Assembly: GCA_900541035.1 (NCBI GenBank)
Contig: UQIN01000002.1
Span: forward strand, 62,001-126,000
DNA: 64,000 bases
Source: an uncultured Collinsella sp.
GTDB lineage: Bacteria > Actinomycetota > Coriobacteriia > Coriobacteriales > Coriobacteriaceae
Direction of reading: 5' to 3'
Below are positions 31,386-40,492 of this stretch, piece after piece (within the stretch, counting starts at the first letter, position 1; every line of letters begins with the position of its first letter). Under the pieces are notes generated by a model. It saw only the letters and a list, made by a program, of their open reading frames with translations, did not search any database and had not been told where the DNA came from. The translations under genes were made by a program, and so were the position numbers.

Positions 31386-34133
31386 CTATTTAGCGTCGGC
31401 CCAGGTTATGCCGGTGCTGGCTTCGGCGATTAGGGGGACGCGGAGGTCCACTACGTGCTCCATGACGTCGCGGACCATGGTGGTTAGGCGCTCGACTTCG
31501 TCGATGGGGCACTCAAAGTCCAGTTCGTCGTGCACTTGCAGGATCATGTGGGCGGCAAAGCCTTCTTCTTCCAGGCGACGGCTTACGCGGGCCATCGCGA
31601 TCTTGATGATGTCGGCGGCGGTGCCCTGCATGGGATGGTTCATGGCCGTGCGCTCGCCAAAGCCGCGGAGTTGCGGGTTTTTGGCCTTGAGCTCCGGAAT
31701 ATGACGACGGCGGCCGTACATGGTCTCGGCGTAGCCCGTCTGCTTGGCGCGTGCCACCACGTTGTCGAGGAACGTGCGCACGCCCGGGTAGGCCTCGTAG
31801 TAGCGGTCGATCATGTCGCGTGCCTCGGCCATCGAGATATGCAGCGACTGCGACAGGCCGTAGGCCTGCTGGCCATACACGATGCCAAAGTTCACGGCCT
31901 TGGCGCGACTGCGCAAGTCGGGCGTTACCTCGGACACCGGCACACCAAACACGCGCGCCGCCGTCTCGGCATGGAAGTCCTCGCCCTCGTTAAAGGCGCG
32001 CACCAAGTGCTCGTCACCCGAGAGATGCGCCAGCAGACGCAGCTCGATCTGCGAGTAGTCCACCGCCAAAAAGACGCTTCCCTCGCCTGCCGAAAACGCC
32101 GTCTTGACGGTACGACCCAGCTCCGAGCGCGTCGGGATGTTCTGCAGGTTCGGGTCGCTCGAGGACAGACGCCCCGTTGCCGTAATGGTCTGGTTGTACG
32201 TAGTGTGTACGCGACCGTCACCACGGCGTAGCGGGCCCAGCGTGTCCAGATAGGTGGACTTGATCTTAGACTTCTCACGCCAGTCCAAGATCAGACGCAC
32301 GATTTCGTGGTCACGCGCAAGGTCGCTCAGCACCTTGGCGTTGGTCGAATAATAGCCGCGCTTAGTCTTCTTGAGGCCCTTGGTCGGAAGCCCCATCACA
32401 TCAAAGAGCACGTGCGACAGCTGCATGGGACTGCCAATATTAAAGGTCTCGTCACCCGCCAGGTCGCGAATACTGCGCTCAACCTCGGTAATCTGGGTCG
32501 CCAGGCCCTCGGACAGACTGCGCAGGCGATCGGGGTCCACGAGCATGCCCGCGCGCTCCATCTTGGCAAGCACCGGCACGAGCGGCATCTCGATGCCATC
32601 GAACACGTTGGCGGCGTTCTCGCGGGCCATGCGGTCGCGCAGCGGTGCGACCAGCGCCAGCGTCAAGGCCGCCGTGCGAGCGGCGGGCGCCGGAGCGTCC
32701 TCACCGGCACCCCCTGCACCGCGCGCCGCAGGCAGCGCCATCTGCAGATACGTATCGGCCAGATATGCCTCATCGAACTCGGAGCGATCGGAATCCAGCA
32801 GATAGGCAGCGACCACGGTATCGAAGATACGCGTGGAATCGGCAGCGAGCGGATCCATGAGCTCGGGCTCAGAAGAATCGATGGGCGAAAGCTCGTGCAG
32901 CAGCGCTTTCGTATCCGGGCTCGCCACGCGGCCCTCCATAAACAGGCTCGCAAGCACGCCGGCGATCACACCGTGAGCGAAGTTGAAGCCCTCAACCTCA
33001 GCCGCCGCACAGCTGTCGCCCTCCTCGAGCGCGAACAGGCCCTTGGACGTCGCCAACCACAGCGTGCGCGTCAGCCCAAAGAGCGCGCCCTCTTCCTTGT
33101 CGTCGTCCACCACGGCGGCGACCCACTCGCCGGCATCAATCGCGCGGGAGACCTCAGCCGCAACGGCACCAAGCGCGTCAGCATCGCCGGCGGCTGCGCG
33201 AACCATAGCAGGTATCTCAAACACACTGGAGGCAGCAACCCCGCCCTCGCCGCCGATCAGCGCCAAGAAACGGTTCTGCATGGCGGTGATACCAAGCGTA
33301 CCCAGCGCCGCGGAAACCTCATCGGCAGAAAACGCCGGAAAGGACGTCGCCTCAAAATCGAGCTCAACGGGCGCATCGGTGCGGATGGTCGCCACCTTAC
33401 GGCTCAGCAGCGCGTCGTCGATGTGTGCGCGCAGGTTTTCGCCCATCTTGCCCTTGACCTCATCGGCGTGTGCGATGACCTCGTCCAGGCTACCGTACTG
33501 CGCAATGAGCGCGCTCGCCTTTTTGGGGCCGATGCCCGGCACGCCGGGGATGTTATCGGACGTGTCGCCCTTCAGACCATAAAAGTCGGGCACGAGCGCC
33601 GGCGTGATGCCGTGATACAGATCGTCCACGCTCTCGGGCGTCATGATCGCCACGTCGGACAGGCCCTTGCGGGTCGAGACCACGTTGACGTGCTCGGTCA
33701 CGAGCTGATACATATCGCGATCACCGGTCACCAGCAGCATGTCACAGCCGGCCTCTTCACCCAGGCGCGCCATAGTGCCCAGGATGTCATCGCCTTCCCA
33801 GCCCTCGGACTGCAAAATCGGCACGTTGAGCGCGGCGAGCAGCTCCTTAATCATGGGAAACTGCGCGTGCAGATCGGGGTCCATGGGCGGGCGCTGGGCC
33901 TTGTACTGCGGCAGCATCTCCATGCGCACGCGCGGCTTGCCCTTGTCAAACGCCACGACCACGCCGTCGGGGTTAAAGGCATCGATCATCTTGAGGAACA
34001 TGTTCAGGAAGCCGAAGATCGCGTTGGTGGGACGACCGTCCGGCGCGTTCATGGTGGGCGGCACGGCGTGGAAGGCGCGGTGCATGAGCGAGTTGCCGTC
34101 GATGACGGCAAAGGTGCGGCGCTTGTCAGACAT
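31386..34133 (-). CDS. polA: DNA polymerase I
   Basis: This protein of 915 residues fills gaps and removes primers. The N-terminal 290 residues are a 5'-nuclease domain (FAVIDGNSLMHRAF, VTGDRDMYQLV, GLKGDTSDNIPGVPGIGPKKA). The middle domain lies where 3'-5' proofreading would be, but the DEDD residues are not seen (WVAAVVDDDKEEGALFG replaces the DTET region), so proofreading is probably lost. The polymerase part has motif A DYSQIELRLLAHLSGDE, motif B RAKAVNFGIVYGQQAYG and motif C QVHDELDFE. ATG 34133 starts the MSDKRRTFAVIDG form. Confidence 0.95.
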   Translation of the reverse strand: MSDKRRTFAVIDGNSLMHRAFHAVPPTMNAPDGRPTNAIFGFLNMFLKMIDAFNPDGVVVAFDKGKPRVRMEMLPQYKAQRPPMDPDLHAQFPMIKELLAALNVPILQSEGWEGDDILGTMARLGEEAGCDMLLVTGDRDMYQLVTEHVNVVSTRKGLSDVAIMTPESVDDLYHGITPALVPDFYGLKGDTSDNIPGVPGIGPKKASALIAQYGSLDEVIAHADEVKGKMGENLRAHIDDALLSRKVATIRTDAPVELDFEATSFPAFSADEVSAALGTLGITAMQNRFLALIGGEGGVAASSVFEIPAMVRAAAGDADALGAVAAEVSRAIDAGEWVAAVVDDDKEEGALFGLTRTLWLATSKGLFALEEGDSCAAAEVEGFNFAHGVIAGVLASLFMEGRVASPDTKALLHELSPIDSSEPELMDPLAADSTRIFDTVVAAYLLDSDRSEFDEAYLADTYLQMALPAARGAGGAGEDAPAPAARTAALTLALVAPLRDRMARENAANVFDGIEMPLVPVLAKMERAGMLVDPDRLRSLSEGLATQITEVERSIRDLAGDETFNIGSPMQLSHVLFDVMGLPTKGLKKTKRGYYSTNAKVLSDLARDHEIVRLILDWREKSKIKSTYLDTLGPLRRGDGRVHTTYNQTITATGRLSSSDPNLQNIPTRSELGRTVKTAFSAGEGSVFLAVDYSQIELRLLAHLSGDEHLVRAFNEGEDFHAETAARVFGVPVSEVTPDLRSRAKAVNFGIVYGQQAYGLSQSLHISMAEARDMIDRYYEAYPGVRTFLDNVVARAKQTGYAETMYGRRRHIPELKAKNPQLRGFGERTAMNHPMQGTAADIIKIAMARVSRRLEEEGFAAHMILQVHDELDFECPIDEVERLTTMVRDVMEHVVDLRVPLIAEASTGITWADAK

Positions 34134-34299
34134 ATTGAATACCTCGCTTTGGGCTGGGCACGGTTTGCTCACTCCAGTTTACACGCTCCCCGCCCCGCGG
34201 CCACCGCACATCAAGCTCCCCCGCCACCGTGAGCCCGCGCGTGATACGATGGCTCACGGCACATCAACCAGCACGATCGATCCGAAAGGAGCCTGCGTC

Positions 34300-35697
34300 A
34301 TGGAGCGTCCCTGCGCATGGAAAAAGTACACGCCACAGCAAATCGAGGAGCTCGAGGAGCTTTGCCGCGGCTATAAGCAGTTTTTGAGTGAGAACAAGAC
34401 CGAGCGCCTGTGCGTCAAGACCGGTATCAAGATGGCCGAGGAGGCGGGCTACGTCAATCTGGAGACCGTGATCGCCGAGGGCCGCGCGCTAAAGGCCGGC
34501 GACAAGGTGTACGCCGCCAACCACGGCAAGGACCTTATGCTCGTCAACCTGGGCACCGCCCCGCTCGAGCAGGGCTTTAATATCCTGGGCGCCCACGTGG
34601 ACTCACCGCGCCTGGACCTTAAGCAGAACCCCGCTTTCGAGGCCGGCGACATGGCTTATCTCGACACGCACTACTATGGCGGCGTCAAGAGCTACCACTG
34701 GGTCGCTTCCCCGCTCGCGCTCGTAGGCGTCATCTGCAAAAAGGACGGCACCACCGTCGACATCAACATCGGCGACAAGGCAGACGACCCGGTCTTTACC
34801 ATCTCCGACCTGCTGATCCACCTCTCGAGCGAGCAGATGGCCAAGCCCGCCAAGGACGCCGTCGACGCCGAGATCCTCGACGTGATCGTGGGCGGCCGCC
34901 CCGTCAAGTTTGACGAGGACGACAAGGACGCCCCCAAGGAGCCCGTCAAGCAGATGTTCCTGGACATCCTCAAGGAGCAGTACGACGTCGAGGAGGAGGA
35001 CTTCCTCTCTGCCGAGATCGAGGTCGTGCCCGCCGGCCCGGCCCGCGACATGGGCCTCGACCGCTCCATGATTCTGGGCTATGGCCACGACGACCGTGTC
35101 TGCGCTTACCCCTCCATGCTTGCCCAGATCGACGTCGCCAACGTGGAGCGCACGAGCATCACGCTCATCGTCGACAAGGAGGAGATCGGCTCCGTGGGCG
35201 CCACCGGTATGACGAGCCGCTTCTTCGAGAACACCGTCGCCGAAATCATGATGCTCGCCGGCGAGGACAGCCCGCTGGCTCTGCGCCGCGCGCTCGCCCG
35301 CAGCCGTATGCTCTCCTCCGACGTGTCCGCCGGCTTCGACCCGGGCTATGCCGGCAAGTTCGAGACCAAGAACGCCGCCTTTATGGGTCGCGGCCTGTGC
35401 TTTAACAAGTACACGGGCAGCCGCGGCAAGGGCGGCTCTAACGACGCCGACGCCGAGTATGTGGCCCTCGTCCGCGACATCATGGACGAGGCCGGCGTGG
35501 ACTTCCAGACCTGCGAGCTCGGCCGCGTCAACGCTGGTGGCGGCGGCACCATCGCCTACATCATGGCCAAGTACGGCATGAACGTCATCGACTCCGGCGT
35601 TGCCGTCTTGTCCATGCACGCCCTGTGGGAGGTCGCCAACAAGGCCGACATCTACGAGGCATATCGCGGTTACAAGGCCTTCATCGAGCGAGCCTAA
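34300..35697 (+). CDS. M18 family aminopeptidase
   Basis: This 465-residue zinc aminopeptidase of the aspartyl-aminopeptidase family has metal ligands in GAHVDSPRLDLK (His and Asp), DKEEIGS (the Glu pair), SSDVSAGFDP (Asp) and LSMHALWE (His near the C-terminus). Together they form the two-zinc site of M18. The start at ATG 34300 has GAAAGGAG upstream. Members trim N-terminal residues from cytosolic peptides. A hairpin terminator that belongs to the TTGCGGTGAAATA palindrome group follows at 35711. It is transcribed toward yaaA. Confidence 0.9.
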   Translation: MERPCAWKKYTPQQIEELEELCRGYKQFLSENKTERLCVKTGIKMAEEAGYVNLETVIAEGRALKAGDKVYAANHGKDLMLVNLGTAPLEQGFNILGAHVDSPRLDLKQNPAFEAGDMAYLDTHYYGGVKSYHWVASPLALVGVICKKDGTTVDINIGDKADDPVFTISDLLIHLSSEQMAKPAKDAVDAEILDVIVGGRPVKFDEDDKDAPKEPVKQMFLDILKEQYDVEEEDFLSAEIEVVPAGPARDMGLDRSMILGYGHDDRVCAYPSMLAQIDVANVERTSITLIVDKEEIGSVGATGMTSRFFENTVAEIMMLAGEDSPLALRRALARSRMLSSDVSAGFDPGYAGKFETKNAAFMGRGLCFNKYTGSRGKGGSNDADAEYVALVRDIMDEAGVDFQTCELGRVNAGGGGTIAYIMAKYGMNVIDSGVAVLSMHALWEVANKADIYEAYRGYKAFIERA

Positions 35698-35710
35698 CCA
35701 ACCCTTCATC

Positions 35711-35777
35711 AGTTGCGGTGAAATACGGACTAAACTGGCCCATAAACGGCCAAAACAGACCGTATTCCACCGCAACT
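35711..35777 (+). terminator. Palindromic terminator sharing arms with the 14729 element
   Basis: AGTTGCGGTGAAATACGG (35711-35728) pairs with CCGTATTCCACCGCAACT (35760-35777) with one mismatch; an inner TGGCC/GGCCA stem lies in the loop. TTTTTT follows. It ends the aminopeptidase transcript just before yaaA. Confidence 0.8.
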
Positions 35778-35797
35778 TTTTTGGCAGAGGAGAGCCC

Positions 35798-36607
35798 ATG
35801 CTGCAGGTCATCATTTCGCCCGCCAAGCAGATGCGCGCGGCCCAAGATGCTTTTGAAGTCCTGGGCATCCCACCCTTTGTGCGCGAGACGGCTCGCCTCC
35901 ACCGCGCACTGCTAGATATAGAGCGGAATGAAGGCAGCGGCGGCCTGCAGGCGCTATGGAACGTGAGTGACAAACTGCTGGGACCTTGCCTCAACACCCT
36001 GCATGAGTTCGGGCCCATCCTGAAAAGCGGCGATCTCGACAATCCCGCACTCGCCCGTCACATCTCCCCTGCCGTCATGTCCTATCACGGCATTCAATAC
36101 CAGAGCATGGCACCCGAGGTGATGGATTCCGCGCAGCTCGCATGGCTGCAAGACCATCTGTGGATCCTCTCCGGCCTCTACGGGTGCGTTCGTCCCTTTC
36201 ATGCCGTCGAACCGTATCGGCTGGAGATGGGCGCGAAGCTTGTCGTCGACGGTGCCCGAGACCTCTACGCATTTTGGAGCGATAAGCTCGCGCGGGCTAT
36301 CGCCCCGGCAGGCTCAAACACCACGATCGTCAACCTCGCCAGCGTAGAGTATGCCAAAGCCGTTCTGCCCCACCTCGCGGGCGACGCCACGGCCGTCACA
36401 TGCCTCTTTGGCGAGGGCATCCGCAACGGGAAGCCCATCCAACGGTCGACCGCCAGCAAAAAGGCGCGCGGCTCCATGGTGCGGTGGATGGCAGAAAACA
36501 AGCTCGAGGATGCAAGCGAACTTACCGCATTCAACATCGGCTATCGGCACATCCCCGAGCTTTCAGACAAAAACACCCTGGTTTTCATGAACGCGCAGGC
36601 ACTATAG
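35798..36607 (+). CDS. yaaA: YaaA family protein (DUF328, peroxide stress)
   Basis: This protein of 269 residues starts MLQVIISPAKQM, the hallmark of YaaA (LxxLLSPAKT-like). It also has the HISPAVMSYHGIQYQSM segment, ILSGLYGCVRPFHAVEPYRLEMG and the C-terminal RWMAENKLEDASELTAFNIGY. E. coli YaaA lowers free iron during peroxide stress and binds DNA; the role in this anaerobe is inferred. The start at 35798 follows GAGGAGAG. Normal length. Confidence 0.88.
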   Translation: MLQVIISPAKQMRAAQDAFEVLGIPPFVRETARLHRALLDIERNEGSGGLQALWNVSDKLLGPCLNTLHEFGPILKSGDLDNPALARHISPAVMSYHGIQYQSMAPEVMDSAQLAWLQDHLWILSGLYGCVRPFHAVEPYRLEMGAKLVVDGARDLYAFWSDKLARAIAPAGSNTTIVNLASVEYAKAVLPHLAGDATAVTCLFGEGIRNGKPIQRSTASKKARGSMVRWMAENKLEDASELTAFNIGYRHIPELSDKNTLVFMNAQAL

Positions 36608-36630
36608 GCCCGCCGTTTCCAAACACCCCG

Positions 36631-37146
36631 TTACTCCGCCAAGCCATCGGCCTTTGCAATCTCGCTCGTCGAGCCATTTTGGTAGGTAATCTTAACGTGC
36701 TCTACGTCGGATACCGTAACGCCCGACGGAGGTTCCAGACGCCACTCCGTCAGAGCGATATCCATGGTCGTGGGCACATCGCCCTGATCTTTGAGCTTCA
36801 CCATGAGTGTTTTGAGTGCCTCATCAAACGTCACGCGTTCGATTTCTTCGCCCGGAATAGACCCGCCGCTCAACTGCAGCTGCACAAACTCGTCGCGCGG
36901 ATACCAATAGTCGCCCGGCGCGGCAACGGTATTGCCGCCCGCAACCTTCACTATCATGATCGGCAGGGCATCGTCGGCTTCAAACCCCCAGGTGACGCCG
37001 CCACGACCGCCGAACGTCCAAATACAAAAGGCAATCACCAACACGGCAAGCACCGCAAAACCAATCGCGACAAGGCCATGGTGCGCACGGCTTTCCTCGG
37101 CCGATACATCCCATTGCGTCTCTCGATATAGATGCTTGTCTTCCAT
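36631..37146 (-). CDS. Hypothetical single-pass membrane protein
   Basis: This 171-residue protein has a short cytoplasmic N-terminus (MEDKHLYRETQWDVSAEESR), one membrane helix (about 24-45, GLVAIGFAVLAVLVIAFCIWTF), and an exported domain of about 120 residues with the DYWYPRDEFVQLQL and VTVSDVEHVKITYQNG segments. I do not recognise the exported part. GGAGG sits 7 bases before ATG 37146; upstream continuation would run into the TPP riboswitch of thiC on the other strand. It is divergent from thiC and convergent with yaaA. Confidence 0.7.
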   Translation of the reverse strand: MEDKHLYRETQWDVSAEESRAHHGLVAIGFAVLAVLVIAFCIWTFGGRGGVTWGFEADDALPIMIVKVAGGNTVAAPGDYWYPRDEFVQLQLSGGSIPGEEIERVTFDEALKTLMVKLKDQGDVPTTMDIALTEWRLEPPSGVTVSDVEHVKITYQNGSTSEIAKADGLAE

Positions 37147-37196
37147 GTTCGCCTCCTCACAGGCACGCTCGTTAGGCCAATCGTACCCATTCAGGC

Positions 37197-37202
37197 TATA
37201 CT
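37197..37202 (+). promoter_or_regulatory. thiC -10 box
   Basis: TATACT lies about 17 bases upstream of the riboswitch aptamer, which puts the likely start of transcription just before it. The -35 box is weak. Confidence 0.4.
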
Positions 37203-37218
37203 TGAGCCCACCACATAA

Positions 37219-37313
37219 ACGGGGAGCTTGCAGGACAAGACGGCAGGCTGAGACTGGGCGCGCCCGCCCTGACCCGCAAACCTGATATGGGTAATGCCAA
37301 CGAAGGGAGCCGT
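37219..37313 (+). promoter_or_regulatory. TPP riboswitch controlling thiC
   Basis: The conserved thi-box parts are all present in order: ACGGGGAGC (P1/P2), CAGGCTGAGACTGGGC (CUGAGA loop), GACCCGCAAACCTGATATGGG (the pyrophosphate-sensing ACCUGAU), then TAATGCCAACGAAGGGAGCCGT closing P1. The thiC ribosome site AGGGAG lies inside the closing strand, 4 bases before ATG minus the CCGTGCCA spacer, so ligand binding would hide it. Confidence 0.93.
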
Positions 37314-37317
37314 GCCA

Positions 37318-38652
37318 ATGAGCACACAGACCGAGCCCAAGCTCGTCACGCAAATCGACTTCGCCCGCGCCGGGCAGATCACACCGCAGATGAAGGAGGT
37401 CGCCGAGCGCGAGCATCGCGACCCCGAGTACATCCGCGAGCGCGTGGCCGACGGCCGCATCGCCATTCCCGCCAACATCGTGCACATCAAAAAGGGCATG
37501 CGCGCCTTTGGCGTCGGTGAGGGCTTGTCCACCAAGGTCAACGTGAACTTGGGCATCTCGGGCGACAAGGCCGATGCCGCCGAGGAATGGAAGAAGGTCA
37601 AGATCGCCGAGGACTTTGGCGCCGACGCCATCATGGACCTCTCCAACTCGGGCAAGACGCGCCAGTTCCGCCAGCAGCTCATCGACGAGACGCCGCTCAT
37701 GGTGGGCACCGTCCCCATGTACGACGCCATCGGCTACATGGAAAAGCCGCTGGTCAAGCTCACCAAGGACGACCTGTTCGAAGTCGTGCGCGCGCATGCC
37801 GAGGACGGCGTGGACTTTATGACCATTCACTGCGGCATCAACAAGTCGGTCACCAAGACCTTTAAGGAGACCGGCCGCCTGATGAACATCGTGAGCCGCG
37901 GCGGCTCACTGCTGTTTGGCTGGATGGAGGTCACCGGTAACGAGAACCCGTTCTATGAGTTCTACGACGAGTTGCTCGAGATTTGCCACGAGTACGACGT
38001 GACGATTTCGCTCGGCGACTCCTGCCGCCCGGGCTGCCTCTACGACTCCAACGACGCCACCGAGACCGCTGAGATGATCGAGCTGGGCAAGCTATGCAAG
38101 CGCGCTTGGGCCGCCGGCGTCCAGGTCATGGTCGAGGGCCCGGGTCACATGGCGCTCGACGAGATCGCCGCCAACATGAAACTGCAGAAGCGCCTGTGCC
38201 ACAATGCTCCGTTCTATGTGCTCGGGCCGCTGGTGACCGATATCGGCGTGGGTTACGACCACATCACCGCTGCCATCGGCGGCGCCATCTCCGCCAGCTC
38301 CGGTGCCGACTTCCTGTGCTACGTGACACCGGCAGAGCACCTATGCCTGCCCAACGCCCAGGATGTGCTCGACGGCCTCATGGCCACCAAGATCGCCGCA
38401 CACGCCGCCGACATCGCCAAAAAGGTGCCCCACGCCCGCGACATGGACGACAAGATGGGCCAGGCACGCCGCAAGCTTGACTGGGACGCCATGTGGGAGT
38501 GCGCGCTCGACCCGGTTACGGGCAAGAAGCGCTACGAGGAGTCCCCCGCCGCCACCGAGGGCACTTGCACCATGTGTGGCAAGATGTGCGCCGTCCGCAC
38601 CGTCAACAAAATCTTCGAGGGCACCACGATCGACCTCGGCATGGAGGACTAG
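37318..38652 (+). CDS. thiC: Phosphomethylpyrimidine synthase ThiC
   Basis: This 444-residue radical SAM enzyme converts aminoimidazole ribotide to hydroxymethylpyrimidine phosphate for thiamine. Segments typical of ThiC are VNVNLGISGDKADAAEEWKKV, GADAIMDLSNSG, GTVPMYDAIGYMEK, FMTIHCGINK, SLGDSCRPGCLYD, QVMVEGPGHMALDE and FLCYVTPAEHLCLPN. The cluster motif CX2CX4C is at the C-terminus (CTMCGKMCAV). ATG 37318 is preceded by the riboswitch-embedded AGGGAG. thiD follows 182 bases later. Confidence 0.96.
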   Translation: MSTQTEPKLVTQIDFARAGQITPQMKEVAEREHRDPEYIRERVADGRIAIPANIVHIKKGMRAFGVGEGLSTKVNVNLGISGDKADAAEEWKKVKIAEDFGADAIMDLSNSGKTRQFRQQLIDETPLMVGTVPMYDAIGYMEKPLVKLTKDDLFEVVRAHAEDGVDFMTIHCGINKSVTKTFKETGRLMNIVSRGGSLLFGWMEVTGNENPFYEFYDELLEICHEYDVTISLGDSCRPGCLYDSNDATETAEMIELGKLCKRAWAAGVQVMVEGPGHMALDEIAANMKLQKRLCHNAPFYVLGPLVTDIGVGYDHITAAIGGAISASSGADFLCYVTPAEHLCLPNAQDVLDGLMATKIAAHAADIAKKVPHARDMDDKMGQARRKLDWDAMWECALDPVTGKKRYEESPAATEGTCTMCGKMCAVRTVNKIFEGTTIDLGMED

Positions 38653-38746
38653 CCTGTCGCCGCGGCCGCTTCTGGCGGCGAGCTGGTGCCTGTCAATTGT
38701 TGACGTGTGAACATTTGCTTGCATTTGCGTAAAGATTGCATCGCCC

Positions 38747-38776
38747 GCCCGGGTTCGACATAGAGTCGGCCCGGGC
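38747..38776 (+). terminator. Terminator candidate after thiC
   Basis: GCCCGGG pairs with CCCGGGC with further pairs inside, followed by ATCTTT. It lies about 95 bases after thiC. A TATAAT box for thiD begins right after it at 38782. Confidence 0.55.
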
Positions 38777-38781
38777 ATCTT

Positions 38782-38787
38782 TATAAT
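38782..38787 (+). promoter_or_regulatory. thiD -10 box
   Basis: TATAAT lies 47 bases before the thiD start, after the terminator, suggesting a promoter separate from the riboswitch-controlled thiC. Confidence 0.4.
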
Positions 38788-38833
38788 GCTGGCTTATAGA
38801 CCCATTTGATTCCGACCGAACAAGGGAGCGAAC

Positions 38834-39664
38834 ATGGATCGCAGTAAGGTACCTGCCGTTCTATCCATCGCAGGATCCGATTCCAGCGGTGGCGCCGGCA
38901 TTCAGGCCGACATCAAGACCATCACGGCACACCGCCTGTATGCCGAGACGGCCATCACGGCCATCACCGCACAGAACACCCTGGGCGTCACCGCCGTGCA
39001 GAACATCTCCCCGGATATTGTCGCGGCGCAGATCGATGCCGTTTTTGACGATATCCGCCCCAACGCCGTTAAGATTGGCATGGTTTCCTCTGCCGAGATT
39101 ATCGATGTTATCGCCGACCGCCTGAGCGCTTGGAACGCGACAAACGTGGTAGTCGACCCCGTCATGGTAGCCACCTCGGGCGCACGGCTGATTGCCGAAG
39201 ATGCCGCCGAGGCGCTCACCCGCCGCCTGTTCCCACTGGCGACGGTTATCACGCCCAATATTCCCGAGGCCATGGCCCTGCTCGACTACGAGGTCGACTC
39301 CGAGCGCACGCAGCAAAATGCTGCCATGCTCCTCACCCGCCGCTTTGGTTGCGCATCCCTCGTTAAGGGCGGGCATCTTGTCAACGAGGCCAACGATGTA
39401 CTGGCCGAGCCCGCGCCACTCGATGACGAGGGCAACCATCTTGGAGATCCACTCACCACGTGGTTCCGCCACAAGCGCATCGAGACCGACAACACGCACG
39501 GCACCGGATGCACGCTCTCGTCCGCCATCGCCTGCGCGCTGGCCCAGGGCATGGATCTTGCCGATGCCGTCAACGCCGGCAAGGCCTACCTGACAGGCGC
39601 TCTGGCCGCCGGCCTGAACATGGGCAAAGGCTCCGGCCCTGTCAACCACATGTGGCAGTATTAA
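38834..39664 (+). CDS. thiD: Hydroxymethylpyrimidine/phosphomethylpyrimidine kinase ThiD
   Basis: This 276-residue kinase phosphorylates HMP and HMP-P, the step after ThiC. It starts VLSIAGSDSSGGAGIQADIKT, has TAITAQNTLGV, VVDPVMVATSGARLI, VITPNIPEAMALL, LVKGGHL, and the catalytic DNTHGTGCTLSSAIA near the C-terminus. Normal length. GGGAG lies 5 bases before ATG 38834. The pair with thiC supports thiamine pyrimidine synthesis; no thiE or thiM is seen here. Confidence 0.93.
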   Translation: MDRSKVPAVLSIAGSDSSGGAGIQADIKTITAHRLYAETAITAITAQNTLGVTAVQNISPDIVAAQIDAVFDDIRPNAVKIGMVSSAEIIDVIADRLSAWNATNVVVDPVMVATSGARLIAEDAAEALTRRLFPLATVITPNIPEAMALLDYEVDSERTQQNAAMLLTRRFGCASLVKGGHLVNEANDVLAEPAPLDDEGNHLGDPLTTWFRHKRIETDNTHGTGCTLSSAIACALAQGMDLADAVNAGKAYLTGALAAGLNMGKGSGPVNHMWQY

Positions 39665-39674
39665 GATTCGCAGC

Positions 39675-39746
39675 CCAAGCCACCGCAAAGGCGCCCGCCC
39701 CCTTTGAACCACCGCAAAGGGGACAGGCACCTTTGCGGTGGTTTGG
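39675..39746. repeat. Nested palindrome between thiD and SGNH hydrolase
   Basis: CCAAGCCACCGCAAAGG (39675-39691) pairs with CCTTTGCGGTGGTTTGG (39730-39746) apart from one mismatch or G-T pair, and CCCCTTTG pairs with CAAAGGGG inside. It fills the space between convergent genes. TTTGCGGTGG echoes the TTGCGGTGA arms at 14729 and 35711. Confidence 0.7.
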
Positions 39747-39753
39747 GGTCGCG

Positions 39754-40413
39754 CTACTCACCGAGCATCTCTTGGAGCTTGGCTGCCACGGCGTGACCCA
39801 GGCTCTCATGGCTTTCGGGCATCATATGCAGATAGTCGATATCGCCCGGCTCGGCAAAGTCGGCGGCATTCAAAAAGTCGCAGCCAAACTGCTCAGCCAC
39901 ATGCGCGTAGTACTCACCAAAATGTTCCGAGGCTTCTACGGAATGCTCGTCAAAATCGGTCATATATACGTCGGCGATCTGCGGCTTAATCTTGATAGGC
40001 GCCATCAGCAGAATGCGCGGACAAGGCGCAGCGTCGGTCCACGGAAACGCGCGGACGGCGCGAATCAGCGCCATGGCGCCACGAGCGATATCGGCAGCCG
40101 TCACGTTAAAGACCGTCTTGCAGTCGTTGGTGCCCAGCATGATCACAATGGCGTCCAGCGGCTTATGGGCCTCGAGCATCATCGGAAGCGCGCGAATGCC
40201 GTTAAGATTGGTGTCCAGATGGCACATGTCGTCGCGTACCGTCGTGCGGCCGTTGAGGCCTTCTTCAATTACATGCCAGCCCTCGCCTAAGTCACGTTGG
40301 GCCACGCCACACCAGCGCACATCCCGCGCATAGCGCACCGCGGTGCCGTCGCGCATGCCCGCCGGATCGTAACCATAGGTGTTGCTGTCGCCAAAGCATA
40401 GAACGTTTTTCAT
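39754..40413 (-). CDS. SGNH/GDSL-family hydrolase
   Basis: This protein of 219 residues is a serine esterase or acylhydrolase. Block I is LCFGDSNTYGYDP with the catalytic Ser (Gly-Asp-Ser), then the NGRTT segment for the Gly block, the Asn block LGTNDCKTVFN, and a C-terminal HESLGHAVAAKL with the histidine. There is no signal peptide, so it is cytosolic. Substrate unknown; acyl esters or acetylated sugars are usual. ATG 40413 with AAGGAAGGG upstream. A terminator follows the gene upstream of it at 40439, so it has its own promoter. Confidence 0.85.
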   Translation of the reverse strand: MKNVLCFGDSNTYGYDPAGMRDGTAVRYARDVRWCGVAQRDLGEGWHVIEEGLNGRTTVRDDMCHLDTNLNGIRALPMMLEAHKPLDAIVIMLGTNDCKTVFNVTAADIARGAMALIRAVRAFPWTDAAPCPRILLMAPIKIKPQIADVYMTDFDEHSVEASEHFGEYYAHVAEQFGCDFLNAADFAEPGDIDYLHMMPESHESLGHAVAAKLQEMLGE

Positions 40414-40438
40414 CGTAAGCCCTTCCTTTTAGTAAAAA

Positions 40439-40466
40439 GCCGGCGGGAGCAGCCTCTCCCGCCGGC
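40439..40466 (-). terminator. Terminator after the PARG-like gene
   Basis: On the minus strand GCCGGCGGGAG pairs with CTCCCGCCGGC and TTTTTA follows, 27 bases after the stop. Confidence 0.88.
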
Positions 40467-40492
40467 TCGACCTATCTGTCAACACGTACCGG

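Noticed and set aside
32307..34232. Very long plus-strand frame (641 codons) opposite polA
   Set aside because: It is an antisense shadow of polA caused by high G+C codon bias; low-complexity His/Arg/Gly-rich product.
38741..38780. tRNA-like GGTTCGA sequence
   Set aside because: It lies in a short hairpin terminator; no acceptor, anticodon or D stems can be formed.
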